Shown: piece by piece, positions 43,989 to 51,555 of the stretch
Layout: each line of letters starts with the position of its first letter
Position numbering within the stretch: position 1 is the stretch's first letter
Source of the DNA: Nocardioides sp. YIM 152315
Lineage (GTDB): Bacteria > Actinomycetota > Actinomycetes > Propionibacteriales > Nocardioidaceae
Length of the DNA: 64,000 bases
Direction of reading: 5' to 3'
Assembly: GCF_029210375.1 (NCBI RefSeq)
Contig: NZ_JARGER010000037.1
Location: 417,342 to 481,341 of the forward strand
Translations under genes and position numbers: made by a program
Notes under the pieces: generated by a model
The model's input: the letters and a program-made list of their open reading frames with translations, nothing else
Database searches by the model: none
Told to the model about the DNA's origin: nothing

Positions 43989-45182
43989 GTGTCGTCCAGG
44001 TCCGCTCCCCGCCGTCGTGCAGAGCGCTCGTCGCGGCGTCGGAGCCGGGCCGCCCGCACCACGCCGGACCCGCGGCCGGCGCCGGTCGCGCCGGTCGCGC
44101 TGCCTGCCCCCGTCGACGCGCCGGCCCCGGAGCCGGCATCGCCGGTCGTCGCCGAGGACCGGGCGGCCGCGCCGGAGCCGGAGTCGCGGCCGTTGACCCG
44201 GCGCGCCCGGTTCGCCCGGACGCGGTGGCCGTTCGTCATCTGGCTGCTGGTCGTCCTCGCCGGCGTCGGGGCGCTCGTGTCGTGCCGCCTCGAGGTCGGC
44301 GCCGACTGGGTGTGCGGCGCCGGGGCAGTCGCGGTGTCGACGGCGTACTCGTGGGCCCTGGCGGTCCGCTGCGGCGGCCGCCCGGTCGTGGTCGGGGCGC
44401 TCGCCCTGGTCCTGGGTCTCGCCGCCGTGCTCAGCGACGACGACTCGCTGCGCACGGGGGCCGCCGTGCTGACCTGCGTGGTCGCCGCGGTCCTGGCGGT
44501 GATGGCGACCGCGCCGACGGTGCGCTTCGTCGGGGCGATCCGCGAGGTGGTCCTCGCCCTGGTGCTCGCGGCGGTCGGCGCGATGGCGACGGTCGGCTTC
44601 GAACCGGTGGTCCGGGTGGCGCGCTTCGAGTACGTCACGCTCGGGTTGTCGTTGCTCGGCTCCTTCGCCGTCGTCTACCGCCTCGGCGCGGGCCTGCACG
44701 GGCTCGGTCGTCGGGGTGTGGTCATCGTGCTGATCGGCAGCGGCGTGCTGGCGATCACGCTGGCGTACGCCGAGCTGCTCCGCCGCTACGGCACCCCCGG
44801 GCTGGTCGGCAACCTGCTCGACGTCGTGGTCTGGTCGCGCGACACCCTCGGCGCCTTCCCCCGCCCGCTCGAGACCGTGCTGGGCATCCCGGCACTGGCC
44901 TGGGGCGTGCACATGCGCGCGCGCCGCCGTCAGGGCTGGTGGGTGTGCGCGTTCGGCGTCGCCGCCACCGCACCCGTCGCGCAGGGGCTCGTCAACCCCT
45001 CGATCACGCTCGTCGAGAGCGCGCTCGCCGTGACCTACGGCGCGGTCGTCGGGCTGTTGATCGGGTACGCCGTGATCCGCATCGACCTCGCGTTCACCGC
45101 GCCGCGCGGGCGCCGTGGCCGACGGGCAGAGGCGGCCGCCGCCCTGCGGCCCGAACCGCCTCGTACCCGGGCGCTCCTCTGA
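43989..45182 (+). CDS. Integral membrane protein of unknown function
   Basis: A 397-residue protein: a basic, then Pro/Ala-rich N-terminal 75 residues, followed by about eight membrane helices (first at about 80-98) and a basic C-terminus. I recognise no family. The GTG at 43989 follows TAACGT (43975-43980) at eight bases; the TAA of that hexamer is also the stop of the preceding gene. The 3' end overlaps the convergent gene at 45094 by 89 bp, so one of the two C-termini may be mis-set. Confidence 0.75.
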   Translation: MSSRSAPRRRAERSSRRRSRAARTTPDPRPAPVAPVALPAPVDAPAPEPASPVVAEDRAAAPEPESRPLTRRARFARTRWPFVIWLLVVLAGVGALVSCRLEVGADWVCGAGAVAVSTAYSWALAVRCGGRPVVVGALALVLGLAAVLSDDDSLRTGAAVLTCVVAAVLAVMATAPTVRFVGAIREVVLALVLAAVGAMATVGFEPVVRVARFEYVTLGLSLLGSFAVVYRLGAGLHGLGRRGVVIVLIGSGVLAITLAYAELLRRYGTPGLVGNLLDVVVWSRDTLGAFPRPLETVLGIPALAWGVHMRARRRQGWWVCAFGVAATAPVAQGLVNPSITLVESALAVTYGAVVGLLIGYAVIRIDLAFTAPRGRRGRRAEAAAALRPEPPRTRALL

Positions 45183-45738
45183 GCCCGGACTCGCGGCCGA
45201 GCTCCAGGTCGACGGCGAGCGCGGCGCCGCCGTGCAGGTCGGCCGGCGGCACGATCAGCTCGCGTGCGACCACCACGTCGACGTCGGCGGCCGGAACCAC
45301 CACGATCCACAGCGAGCCGTGGTGCGCCACCGCGAGCTGGCCGGGGTGGTAGGCCGGGGCGCAGCCGCCGAGGTCCGCCGCGATGATGCTGGTGACGCCG
45401 CGGGAGCGGGCCCGGTCGAGGCGCCGGCGCGAAACCGACCGCGGGCCGAGGACCTGCGTCGGCGGGCCTACGGCGAGCCGGACGCCGGCGGTCCACGGGT
45501 GGACCACGTCGAGCCGGGTGGAGATCGGGGCGTCGTCATGGCGGTGGTAGGTCTCGTGACCCGCCTCGCGCATCTTGCGCCACCACGCCTCGCGGTGGTG
45601 CCGCCGGCCGACAGCGGCGCCGACGTACACGTCCGCCCCGAGCCGGACGGCGGCGTCGAGGTCGTCGCACACGTAGGGCTGCGGCAGCAAGTCGCCGCCG
45701 ACCGTGGCCAGGGCGGCGCGGAGGCGGAGTGTCGTCAC
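45094..45738 (-). CDS. Conserved hypothetical protein
   Basis: Unrecognised protein of 214 residues, His- and Arg-rich in the first half (RRHHREAWWRKMREAGHETY) and with a hydrophobic second half, LAVAHHGSLWIVVVPAADVD. The minus-strand frame has better codon-position bias than the overlapping plus-strand reading, which is a shadow. Start uncertain: GTG at 45738 or GTG at 45783. It is divergent from the biotin carrier gene and overlaps the membrane protein gene by 89 bp. Confidence 0.55.
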   Translation of the reverse strand: MTTLRLRAALATVGGDLLPQPYVCDDLDAAVRLGADVYVGAAVGRRHHREAWWRKMREAGHETYHRHDDAPISTRLDVVHPWTAGVRLAVGPPTQVLGPRSVSRRRLDRARSRGVTSIIAADLGGCAPAYHPGQLAVAHHGSLWIVVVPAADVDVVVARELIVPPADLHGGAALAVDLELGRESGLRGAPGYEAVRAAGRRPPLPVGHGARAAR

Positions 45739-45816
45739 ACCGGGAGGAGGTGCGCCCGGCCGGGCCAGATACCGGCGGTGCACGGGGTACGCCGCGGTAA
45801 CGGCTAGGTTCGCACC

Positions 45817-46050
45817 ATGCCCCGCGAACAGGTGACCGAGGTCGTGGCCGAGATGGTGGCCAACGTGATGAGCGTGGCGGTCGCGCCGGGCGACCGGGTG
45901 GCGGCCGGCGACACGGTCGTGCTGCTGGAGTCGATGAAGATGGAGATCCCGGTGCTCGTGGAGGCGCCGGGCGCCGTGCGTGCGGTCAAGGTCGCCCCGG
46001 GCGACGTCGTCCAGGAGGGTGACGTGCTCGTGGAGGTCGTCACCGGCTGA
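45817..46050 (+). CDS. Stand-alone biotin/lipoyl-binding carrier protein
   Basis: A 77-residue domain consisting only of the biotinyl fold: VANVMSVAVAPGDRVAAGD, then LLESMKMEIPVLVEAPG with the target Lys, and GDVVQEGDVLVEV. It resembles the mycobacterial biotinylated protein TB7.3. Probably a biotin carrier for an acyl-CoA carboxylase or a biotin store. The ATG is preceded by TAGGTT (45805-45810) at six bases, so it is probably leaderless. Confidence 0.9.
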   Translation: MPREQVTEVVAEMVANVMSVAVAPGDRVAAGDTVVLLESMKMEIPVLVEAPGAVRAVKVAPGDVVQEGDVLVEVVTG

Positions 46051-46074
46051 CGGGCCCCGCGCAGGCGACCGGCG

Positions 46075-46114
46075 AAGGTCTCGAGACATCCCGTCGCGCG
46101 GCTCCTCGACCTCG
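46075..46114. repeat. Diverged copy of the GGTyTCGAGAC palindromic repeat
   Basis: AAGGTCTCGAGAC at 46075 and CTCCTCGACC near 46102-46111 form imperfect arms, related to the narJ repeat at 4677-4715. It lies between the biotin carrier gene and tRNA-Ser. A further small inverted repeat, CTCAGCCT (46124-46131) and AGGCTGAG (46142-46149), follows and might end the tRNA transcript. Confidence 0.45.
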
Positions 46115-46159
46115 CTGCAGACTCTCAGCCTTCGCAGGCTCAGGCTGAGGCAGCAGAAG

Positions 46160-46244
46160 CAGAGGGGGCGGGATTCGAACCCGCGGTGGGTCTCCCCACG
46201 ACCGCTTTCAAGGCGGTTCCGATCGGCCACTCCGGCACCCCTCC
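46160..46244 (-). tRNA. tRNA-Ser(TGA)
   Basis: Class II tRNA of 85 nt. Acceptor arm GGAGGGG pairs with CCCCTCT (one G-U), anticodon loop CTTGAAA with TGA, a long variable arm, and T-arm GCGGGTTCGAATCCCGC; discriminator G. CCA is not encoded. A TAGACT -10 lies upstream on the minus strand at 46274-46279. Confidence 0.96.
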
Positions 46245-46308
46245 GTGCCCGGACCCAGGTCCGGCACGCGTGCAGTCTATGGCCGCGCGGCCCGTGGTCC
46301 CGGACGGG

Positions 46309-46692
46309 CTACTCGGAGCCGCCGAGCTCGAGCTCGACCTCGTCGTAGGCGAGGTCGCTGAGCCGCTGCGCGTGGTGGCCGACGTCGACCAGCAGTCGCT
46401 GCAGCTCCACGTGCACGACGCCCGGGTCGGGGTGCTCGAGCACCTGCGAGCCGAGGGTGCCGATGCGGGCGAGCAGGCTGTTGCGCTCGCGCAGCACGCT
46501 GCCCTCGCGGGCGGCGGTCCACCCGTCGGCGCCGGAGCCGGTCTCGGCGACGAGGGCGTCGCGGACGGCGGCCATCTCCTGGCGGACCCGCCAGCGCCAC
46601 TGCCCCGTGGAGACCCCGGGCCGGCGGCGGGCGTCGAGCACCCGACCGAGGCTCTGCAGCGCGGCCGACAACCCCGTGGTGGTGACGGTCAT
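46309..46692 (-). CDS. Conserved hypothetical protein, helical
   Basis: A 127-residue cytosolic protein, strongly helical and charged: TTGLSAALQSLGRVLDARRR, RWRVRQEMAAVRDALVAE, RERNSLLARIGTLGSQVLEHP and a C-terminal acidic end ELELGGSE. I do not recognise the family. A good Shine-Dalgarno (GGGAGG) precedes the ATG at 46692. It is divergent from the membrane PH-like protein gene. Confidence 0.75.
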   Translation of the reverse strand: MTVTTTGLSAALQSLGRVLDARRRPGVSTGQWRWRVRQEMAAVRDALVAETGSGADGWTAAREGSVLRERNSLLARIGTLGSQVLEHPDPGVVHVELQRLLVDVGHHAQRLSDLAYDEVELELGGSE

Positions 46693-46803
46693 GACAACCT
46701 CCCGGCGGCCCGGAGCGGTGGGGGGACTTCCGAGTGTGAACCTCGCGAGCCCGGGCGACAACCCGCCGTCGGTCCCGAATGCGATGTCTTGTTCAATCAG
46801 GTC

Positions 46804-47298
46804 ATGCCTTCCGCCGACCGTCGTCCCGGTCCCGCCGACGTCCCCGCGGTGTCGGAGTACCGGTTCGCGCCCGGGGTCGCCGCCCGGCTGGTCGGCGGGC
46901 TGCTCGTGCTGCTCGCCCTCCTGCTGGTCGTCGTCACCGTCGTGGTCGCCGTCGCGGGCCTGCCGGTCCTCGTGCTCGGCGTCGTCGCCGTGATCGGCGT
47001 GGTCGGCGTGCTGGCGGCGGGCAACCTCCTCACCCGCCGCGTGCCGGTGGTGCACTTCGGGCCCGACGGCTACCGGGTGCGCCTGGTGCGCGGTGTGGGG
47101 GTCTCGTCCGCCGCCTGGACCGACGTGCGGGAGGCGGTGACGGCGTCGCCCGACGGGCTGCCGGTCGTCGTGCTGAGGCTCGAGGACGATCGCGCCACGA
47201 CGATCCCGGTCACGGTGCTCGACGTCGATCGCGAGCAGTTCGTCCGGGAGCTCCAGGCCCACCTCCAGCGCGGGCAGGGGATCACCCCGCTGTCGTGA
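46804..47298 (+). CDS. Membrane protein with PH-like domain
   Basis: A 164-residue protein with two membrane helices (about residues 28-50 and 52-74, very Val/Leu-rich) and a C-terminal PH-like domain: VPVVHFGPDGYRVRLVRGVG, SSAAWTDVREAV and PVVVLRLEDDRATTIPV. Such proteins are common in actinobacteria; function unknown. ATG at 46804. It precedes tRNA-Ser(GCT). Confidence 0.75.
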   Translation: MPSADRRPGPADVPAVSEYRFAPGVAARLVGGLLVLLALLLVVVTVVVAVAGLPVLVLGVVAVIGVVGVLAAGNLLTRRVPVVHFGPDGYRVRLVRGVGVSSAAWTDVREAVTASPDGLPVVVLRLEDDRATTIPVTVLDVDREQFVRELQAHLQRGQGITPLS

Positions 47299-47451
47299 GC
47301 CCTCGCGAGGCGGCGGTGGGATCGGCTCCGTCCCGGGTGTCGGGAACCGAGCCGGAGTCACCGCCGTCCGTCGCCAGCCCCGTCGGTCGCAGGCAGGTGA
47401 GCCCTGATTCGGCGGGTGCCGGTCGGTCCTTGTAGCCTGTGCAGGCTGTCG

Positions 47452-47544
47452 GGAGGCGTCGCCTAGTCCGGTCTATGGCGCCCGCCTGCTAAGCGGGTTG
47501 AGGGCAAACCCCTCTCGCGGGTTCAAATCCCGCCGCCTCCGCCA
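47452..47544 (+). tRNA. tRNA-Ser(GCT)
   Basis: Class II tRNA. Acceptor GGAGGCG with CGCCTCC, anticodon loop CTGCTAA with GCT, a long variable arm, T-arm GCGGGTTCAAATCCCGC, discriminator G at 47541 and an encoded CCA (47542-47544). A TAGCCT -10 lies at 47433-47438. Confidence 0.96.
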
Positions 47545-47551
47545 GTGACAC

Positions 47552-47583
47552 GACCCCCTCCGCGCCTGCGCGCGGAGGGGGTC
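47552..47583 (+). terminator. Strong hairpin after tRNA-Ser(GCT)
   Basis: Perfect 14-bp stem, GACCCCCTCCGCGC (47552-47565) and GCGCGGAGGGGGTC (47570-47583), loop CTGC. It begins eight bases after the tRNA 3' end. Confidence 0.85.
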
Positions 47584-47677
47584 GCCGCGTTGTAGGGTCG
47601 GGTCCTTCACTCATCTCGGGGAGCCCTCGGCCGTTCGTGGCCCCGGCTCTTGCGCGTTCCTGCGGCGCTGCGCATCG

Positions 47678-47704
47678 TTGCAGGAAGTTGCATTGCACTT
47701 ATAT
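47678..47704 (+). promoter_or_regulatory. AT-rich promoter with TTGCA repeats upstream of the small peptide gene
   Basis: Three TTGCA direct repeats begin at 47678, 47688 and 47693; the last two make the palindrome TGCATTGCA (47689-47697). A -10 TTATAT (47699-47704) follows directly. The region is clearly more AT-rich than its surroundings. It gives a leader of about 90 nt before the ATG at 47799. A binding site for the convergent regulator is an attractive guess. Confidence 0.5.
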
Positions 47705-47798
47705 GAGGCACCGTTTGGTGATGCCGTCGTCCGGCCATGCCGGATCATTGAGGTACCGGGCCAACCGTGGGGCCCGATGAGCACAGAGGTGGGCAAGG

Positions 47799-47921
47799 AT
47801 GAAGATTGCGCGCAAGATCGCGTTCGTGGTGGCGACAGCGACCCTGAGTGTCGGCCTGCTGGGGATCTCGGCTCCCGCCCACGCCGACTTCAGTTGGGGC
47901 ATCGGCTCGGCCCGCCGCTGA
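47799..47921 (+). CDS. Small secreted peptide precursor, candidate signalling peptide
   Basis: A 40-residue ORF: a basic start MKIARK, a hydrophobic core (residues 7-23) and a signal-peptidase I site APAHA after Ala29, leaving the 11-residue mature peptide DFSWGIGSARR. A purine-rich GAGGTGGG precedes the ATG, an AT-rich promoter lies upstream, and a 19-bp terminator follows 80 bp after the stop. The gene faces a TrmB/LuxR-like regulator gene on the other strand and shares its terminator. The gene is too short for ordinary gene callers. I do not recognise the peptide; a signalling or antimicrobial role is inferred. Confidence 0.7.
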   Translation: MKIARKIAFVVATATLSVGLLGISAPAHADFSWGIGSARR

Positions 47922-48001
47922 CGGACAACCAACCTGAGGCGGAGCCGGCCGCACCCCCACGTCGCCAGGCTCCGAGGCTCACCCCCCAGAGCCCGCCTCA
48001 C

Positions 48002-48042
48002 TGATTGAGGGCAGTGGTCCGTCGGACCACTGCCCTCAATCA
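48002..48042. terminator. Bidirectional terminator between the peptide gene and the regulator
   Basis: Perfect stem of 19 bp: TGATTGAGGGCAGTGGTCC (48002-48020), loop GTC, and its complement 48024-48042. The regulator's TGA stop (48036-48038) lies inside the stem. Confidence 0.9.
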
Positions 48043-49061
48043 TTCTCGCGGGGGTCGTCGTCCGGCCCGCTCCCGTCGACGCCGGGCCCGAGGCGACCCA
48101 GCGAGTAGCCGAGCTGGAAGCGGGTCTCCGCGTCGAACTCCTCCTTGAGGTCGGCCACGTAGCCGGCGTAGGTCCGCGGGCTCACCCCCAGCCGCTTCGC
48201 CGAGACCGGGTCGGAGTGCCCCTCGATGAGCATCCGCATGGTCATCGCCCGCTGCTCCTCCGCGATGCCCTTGACGACCGACGCCTCCTGGCTGGTGAAC
48301 GGGCGGGCCCGCTCCCAGGAGCGCATGAAGACGTCGACGAGGTAGGCGACGATGGTCGGCTCCCGGATCGCGAGGGCGGTGCCGCGGTCCTCGGTCGACG
48401 GGATGATCGCCGTGCGTCGGTCGACGACGATCATCCGGTTGAAGAACTCGTCCTGGGTCCGCACCTCCGCGCCCAGGGGCGCCAGCGCCTCGACGTACTC
48501 CCGGGTGGCGGTGCTGCGCCGGGCGCTGTGCTGGTAGAGGGTCAGGATGCGAACGCCGCGCTCCAGCATCTCCTTCTCCGCCAGCAGCGAGTCCTCCAGC
48601 CCCTTGCCGGTGTCGCGACCGGTCTGCGGCTGCGCGGTGAGCACCTCCTCCTCCGCCTCGGGTACGACCGTGTGCAGGTAGGAGCTGATCGAGTCGCCGT
48701 GCAGGTAGCGGAAGGGCCCCCGTTCGGAGGTACCGGGAGCCCGTCGCCAGGCGTGACTGACCGTCGCGAACGCCTCGGTCCAGCGCGACGACTCCTGGAG
48801 CAGCTCGGCGCCCTGCTGGGTCAGCGGCGCCACGACCCGGGTGTGCACGAGGCCGGGGTCCTCGGCGACCCAGGTCTCCCTCTCCGGATCGAGCCGGACC
48901 AGTCCCAGCTCGCGCAGCTGCTCGAACGCGTCGTGCAGCTCACCGCCGGCGACGATCCGCGGCTCGCCGGCGACGATCCCGCCCGCCGTGACGATCTCCT
49001 CGTAGAGCGCCGTCCCGGCGGTCTCGAAGAGCGCGCGGTCCTCCGCGTCGGATGTCCCCAC
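48036..49061 (-). CDS. TrmB/LuxR-like transcriptional regulator with PLD-like sensor domain
   Basis: A 341-residue regulator. Residues about 1-75 look like a winged helix (ALYEEIVTAGG...LRELGLVRLD). The middle, about 100-265, resembles the phospholipase D-like sensor module of TrmB-type regulators, with YQHSARRSTATREYVEALAP and EFFNRMIVVDRRTAIIPS. The C-terminus holds a LuxR-type helix-turn-helix: EGHSDPVSAKRLGVSPRTYA. GTG at 49061 is chosen for its AGGAGGGG ribosome-binding site. Its gene converges on the small secreted-peptide gene and shares a terminator with it. The regulator probably senses a ligand in the PLD-like domain; the peptide is a candidate. Confidence 0.8.
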   Translation of the reverse strand: MGTSDAEDRALFETAGTALYEEIVTAGGIVAGEPRIVAGGELHDAFEQLRELGLVRLDPERETWVAEDPGLVHTRVVAPLTQQGAELLQESSRWTEAFATVSHAWRRAPGTSERGPFRYLHGDSISSYLHTVVPEAEEEVLTAQPQTGRDTGKGLEDSLLAEKEMLERGVRILTLYQHSARRSTATREYVEALAPLGAEVRTQDEFFNRMIVVDRRTAIIPSTEDRGTALAIREPTIVAYLVDVFMRSWERARPFTSQEASVVKGIAEEQRAMTMRMLIEGHSDPVSAKRLGVSPRTYAGYVADLKEEFDAETRFQLGYSLGRLGPGVDGSGPDDDPREND

Positions 49062-49119
49062 ATCCCCTCCTGGCCGTACCCCCACGTCCCGTGTGACCCG
49101 ATGATCCCACAGGGCGCCA

Positions 49120-49154
49120 ACGAGGGGCCCCGTCTGGTCGACGGGGCCCCTCGT
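49120..49154 (-). terminator. Terminator of the canonical PEPCK gene
   Basis: Perfect 14-bp stem, ACGAGGGGCCCCGT (49120-49133) and ACGGGGCCCCTCGT (49141-49154), with a 7-base loop, 25 bp beyond the pckG stop on the minus strand. Confidence 0.85.
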
Positions 49155-49178
49155 GCGTACGGCGTGCGGGGTGCTCGG

Positions 49179-51041
49179 TCAGCCTCCGAGCCGGGCGCGG
49201 AGCCCGTCGAGCTCGGTCCAGAGCACGGCCGGCAGGTCCTCGCCGAACTTCTCGAACCACTCCTGGATCTGCGGCAGCTCGGCCCGCCACTCCTCGACGT
49301 CGACGTGCAGCGCGGCGGCCAGTGCCTCGTCGCTCAGGTCGAGGCCGTCGGTGTCGAGGGCGTCGGGCGTCGGCACGAGACCGATCGGGGTCTCCACCCC
49401 GGCGGCCCGGCCGTCGATGCGCTCGACGACCCACTTGAGCACCCGGCTGTTCTCACCGAAGCCGGGCCAGAGGAAGTCACCCTCGGCCCCCGAATCCAGC
49501 TGAGCGCGGCGGAACCAGTTGACGTAGAAGATCCTCGGCAACAGGTGGGCGTCGTTGTCCTTGCCGACGTTGATCCAGTGGCCGAAGTAGTCCCCGGCGT
49601 TGTAGCCGATGAAGGGCAGCATCGCCATCGGGTCGCGGCGCACGACGCCGACCGCGCCGACCGCCGCCGCGGTCGTCTCCGAGGAGAGGGTCGCGCCGAG
49701 GAAGGTGCCGTGCGTCCAGTCGCGGGCCTCGAAGACCAGCGGGACGGTGGTCTTGCGGCGGCCGCCGAAGAGGATCGCGTCGATCGGCACGCCGCGCGGG
49801 TCGTCGTACTCCGCTGCGAGGATGTCGCACTGCTTGATCGGCGTGCAGTAGCGGCTGTTCGGGTGGCTGGAGAGCTCCGGCGACTCCGGGGTCCAGGGCT
49901 CGCCCTTCCACGAGGTGGCCCGGGCCGGCGGGTTCTCCAGGCCCTCCCACCAGACGTCGCCGTCCTCGGTGAGCGCGACGTTGGTGAAGACCGAGTTGCC
50001 CTTGTTGATGGTCCTCATCGCGTGGGGGTTGGTGTGCTCGTTGGTCCCCGGCGCGACGCCGAAGAAGCCGTACTCGGGGTTGACCGCCCAGAGGCGACCG
50101 TCCTCGCCGATGCGCATCCAGGCGATGTCGTCGCCGAGCGTCTCGACCGTCCAGCCGGGGATCGTCGGCTTCAGCATCGCGAGATTGGTCTTGCCGCACG
50201 CGGACGGGAACGCCGCCGCGACGTACTTCACCGTGCCCTCGGGCGAGGTGAGCTTGAGGATCAGCATGTGCTCGGCCAGCCAGCCCTCGTCGCGCGCCAT
50301 CACCGAGGCGATGCGCAGGGCGTAGCACTTCTTGCCGAGCAGCGCGTTGCCGCCGTAGCCGGAGCCGTAGGACCAGATCGCGCGCTCCTCGGGGAACTGC
50401 ACGATGTACTTGGTGTCGTTGCACGGCCACGCGACATCGGGCTGGCCGGGCTCGAGCGGGTGCCCGACCGAGTGGATCGCGGGGACGAAGTGCACCTCGG
50501 CTCCGGCGGCGTCCAGCTCGGTCATCCGGTCGAGCACCGCGGTGCCCATCCGCGACATCACGCGCATCGAGGCGGTGACGTACGCCGAGTCGGTCAGCTC
50601 GATGCCGAACATGGGGCGCTCGGCGTCGAGGTGGCCCATCACGAACGGGATGACGTACATGGTGCGACCACGCATGCAGCCGTCGTACAGGCCGCGCATG
50701 ATCTGCTTCATCTCCTCCGGCGCCATCCAGTTGTTGGTGGGGCCGGCGTCGCGCTCGTCGACCGAGCAGATGTAGGTGCGGTCCTCGACGCGGGCGACGT
50801 CGATCGGGTCGGACGCGGCGTGGAAGGAGTTCGGCTTGATCGCCGGGTCGAGGCGGGTGAAGGTCCCGGTCGCGACGAGGGCCTCGGTGAGCTCGGTCCA
50901 CTCCTCGTCGGAGCCGGTGCACCAGTGGATCCGGTCGGGCCGGGTCAGCGCGGCGACCTCGTCGACGAAGTCGAGGATGCCCTGGTGGGTGGTGGGGGGA
51001 GTGGTCGTCGGATGGGTGGGGGCCTGCGTGTCGGCGGTCAT
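49179..51041 (-). CDS. pckG: Phosphoenolpyruvate carboxykinase (GTP), canonical copy
   Basis: Interconverts oxaloacetate and phosphoenolpyruvate with GTP/GDP. The 620-residue protein keeps every signature: Mn2+ ligands Lys238 (GNALLGKKC), His258 (LAEHMLIL) and the Asp of GDDIAWM; the P-loop FPSACGKTN with the reactive Cys282; [16 protein letters not shown]; and the guanine pocket VNWFRR...[15 protein letters not shown] at 51041 with a GAGAGGGA ribosome-binding site. A second, diverged PEPCK gene lies 3.6 kb away (54620). It has its own terminator (49120-49154). Likely anaplerotic/gluconeogenic enzyme of the cell. Confidence 0.97.
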   Translation of the reverse strand: MTADTQAPTHPTTTPPTTHQGILDFVDEVAALTRPDRIHWCTGSDEEWTELTEALVATGTFTRLDPAIKPNSFHAASDPIDVARVEDRTYICSVDERDAGPTNNWMAPEEMKQIMRGLYDGCMRGRTMYVIPFVMGHLDAERPMFGIELTDSAYVTASMRVMSRMGTAVLDRMTELDAAGAEVHFVPAIHSVGHPLEPGQPDVAWPCNDTKYIVQFPEERAIWSYGSGYGGNALLGKKCYALRIASVMARDEGWLAEHMLILKLTSPEGTVKYVAAAFPSACGKTNLAMLKPTIPGWTVETLGDDIAWMRIGEDGRLWAVNPEYGFFGVAPGTNEHTNPHAMRTINKGNSVFTNVALTEDGDVWWEGLENPPARATSWKGEPWTPESPELSSHPNSRYCTPIKQCDILAAEYDDPRGVPIDAILFGGRRKTTVPLVFEARDWTHGTFLGATLSSETTAAAVGAVGVVRRDPMAMLPFIGYNAGDYFGHWINVGKDNDAHLLPRIFYVNWFRRAQLDSGAEGDFLWPGFGENSRVLKWVVERIDGRAAGVETPIGLVPTPDALDTDGLDLSDEALAAALHVDVEEWRAELPQIQEWFEKFGEDLPAVLWTELDGLRARLGG

Positions 51042-51411
51042 GGCTCGTTCCCTCTCGCGATTCGCGGTCCCGGCGCCGTCGTGGACGCCGTCCCGGCATC
51101 GGTGTTGCGGTGACCGTACCGGGCGTCCCGGCCCGCTCATATTGGATCGATCAACCGACGGTGCCGACCGTCACATCCCTTGTTTTGAGCGGGTCTGAGC
51201 CTCGAGGATGCGTCCACAATCGCCCATGCTTCCGCCCTTTCGAGGCCTAAGGGAGGCAGCCGCGGGCCCGAGCGCGAGCGGCTCGGTCGATACCGGCCGG
51301 ATGCCGGACCGTCGGGTCGTCCCGCCTGCGATCGCGGCCCGAGGACCACGCTGATTTCGGGTCCGTCGGAGCGGTCCGCTATCCTCGACCAGTCGCTCGC
51401 GAGGGCGGCAT
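51042..51411. other. Intergenic region between pckG and tRNA-Arg
   Basis: About 370 bases without a gene. It holds an AT-richer patch near 51138-51155 with TTGGATCGATCAA (51142-51154), centred on the palindrome GATCGATC, about 100 bp upstream of the pckG start: a candidate operator or promoter for pckG. A TATCCT (51380-51385) 26 bases before the tRNA is a plausible -10 for tRNA-Arg. No other structure is seen. Confidence 0.4.
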
Positions 51412-51484
51412 GCGCCCGTAGCTCAACGGATAGAGCATCTGACTACGGATCAGAAGGTTTGGGGTTCGAATCCCTACGGGCGCG
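51412..51484 (+). tRNA. tRNA-Arg(ACG)
   Basis: A 73-nt cloverleaf: acceptor GCGCCCG with CGGGCGC, D-arm GCTC...GAGC, anticodon stem TCTGA/TCAGA with loop CTACGGA (anticodon ACG), T-loop TTCGAAT, discriminator G. CCA is not encoded. Confidence 0.97.
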
Positions 51485-51497
51485 CAGCGCGATCATG

Positions 51498-51528
51498 AGT
51501 CCCGCACCCGCAACGGTGCGGGACTTTT
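51498..51528 (+). terminator. Intrinsic terminator of tRNA-Arg(ACG)
   Basis: 11-bp stem AGTCCCGCACC (51498-51508) and GGTGCGGGACT (51515-51525), loop CGCAAC, followed by a short T run. Confidence 0.88.
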
Positions 51529-51555
51529 CACGTTGCCGGGCGCCCTCGTCGTGGG

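Noticed and set aside
47584..47798. Short frames in the region before the secreted-peptide gene
   Set aside because: None has a ribosome-binding site or signal; the region reads better as promoter and leader for the gene at 47799.
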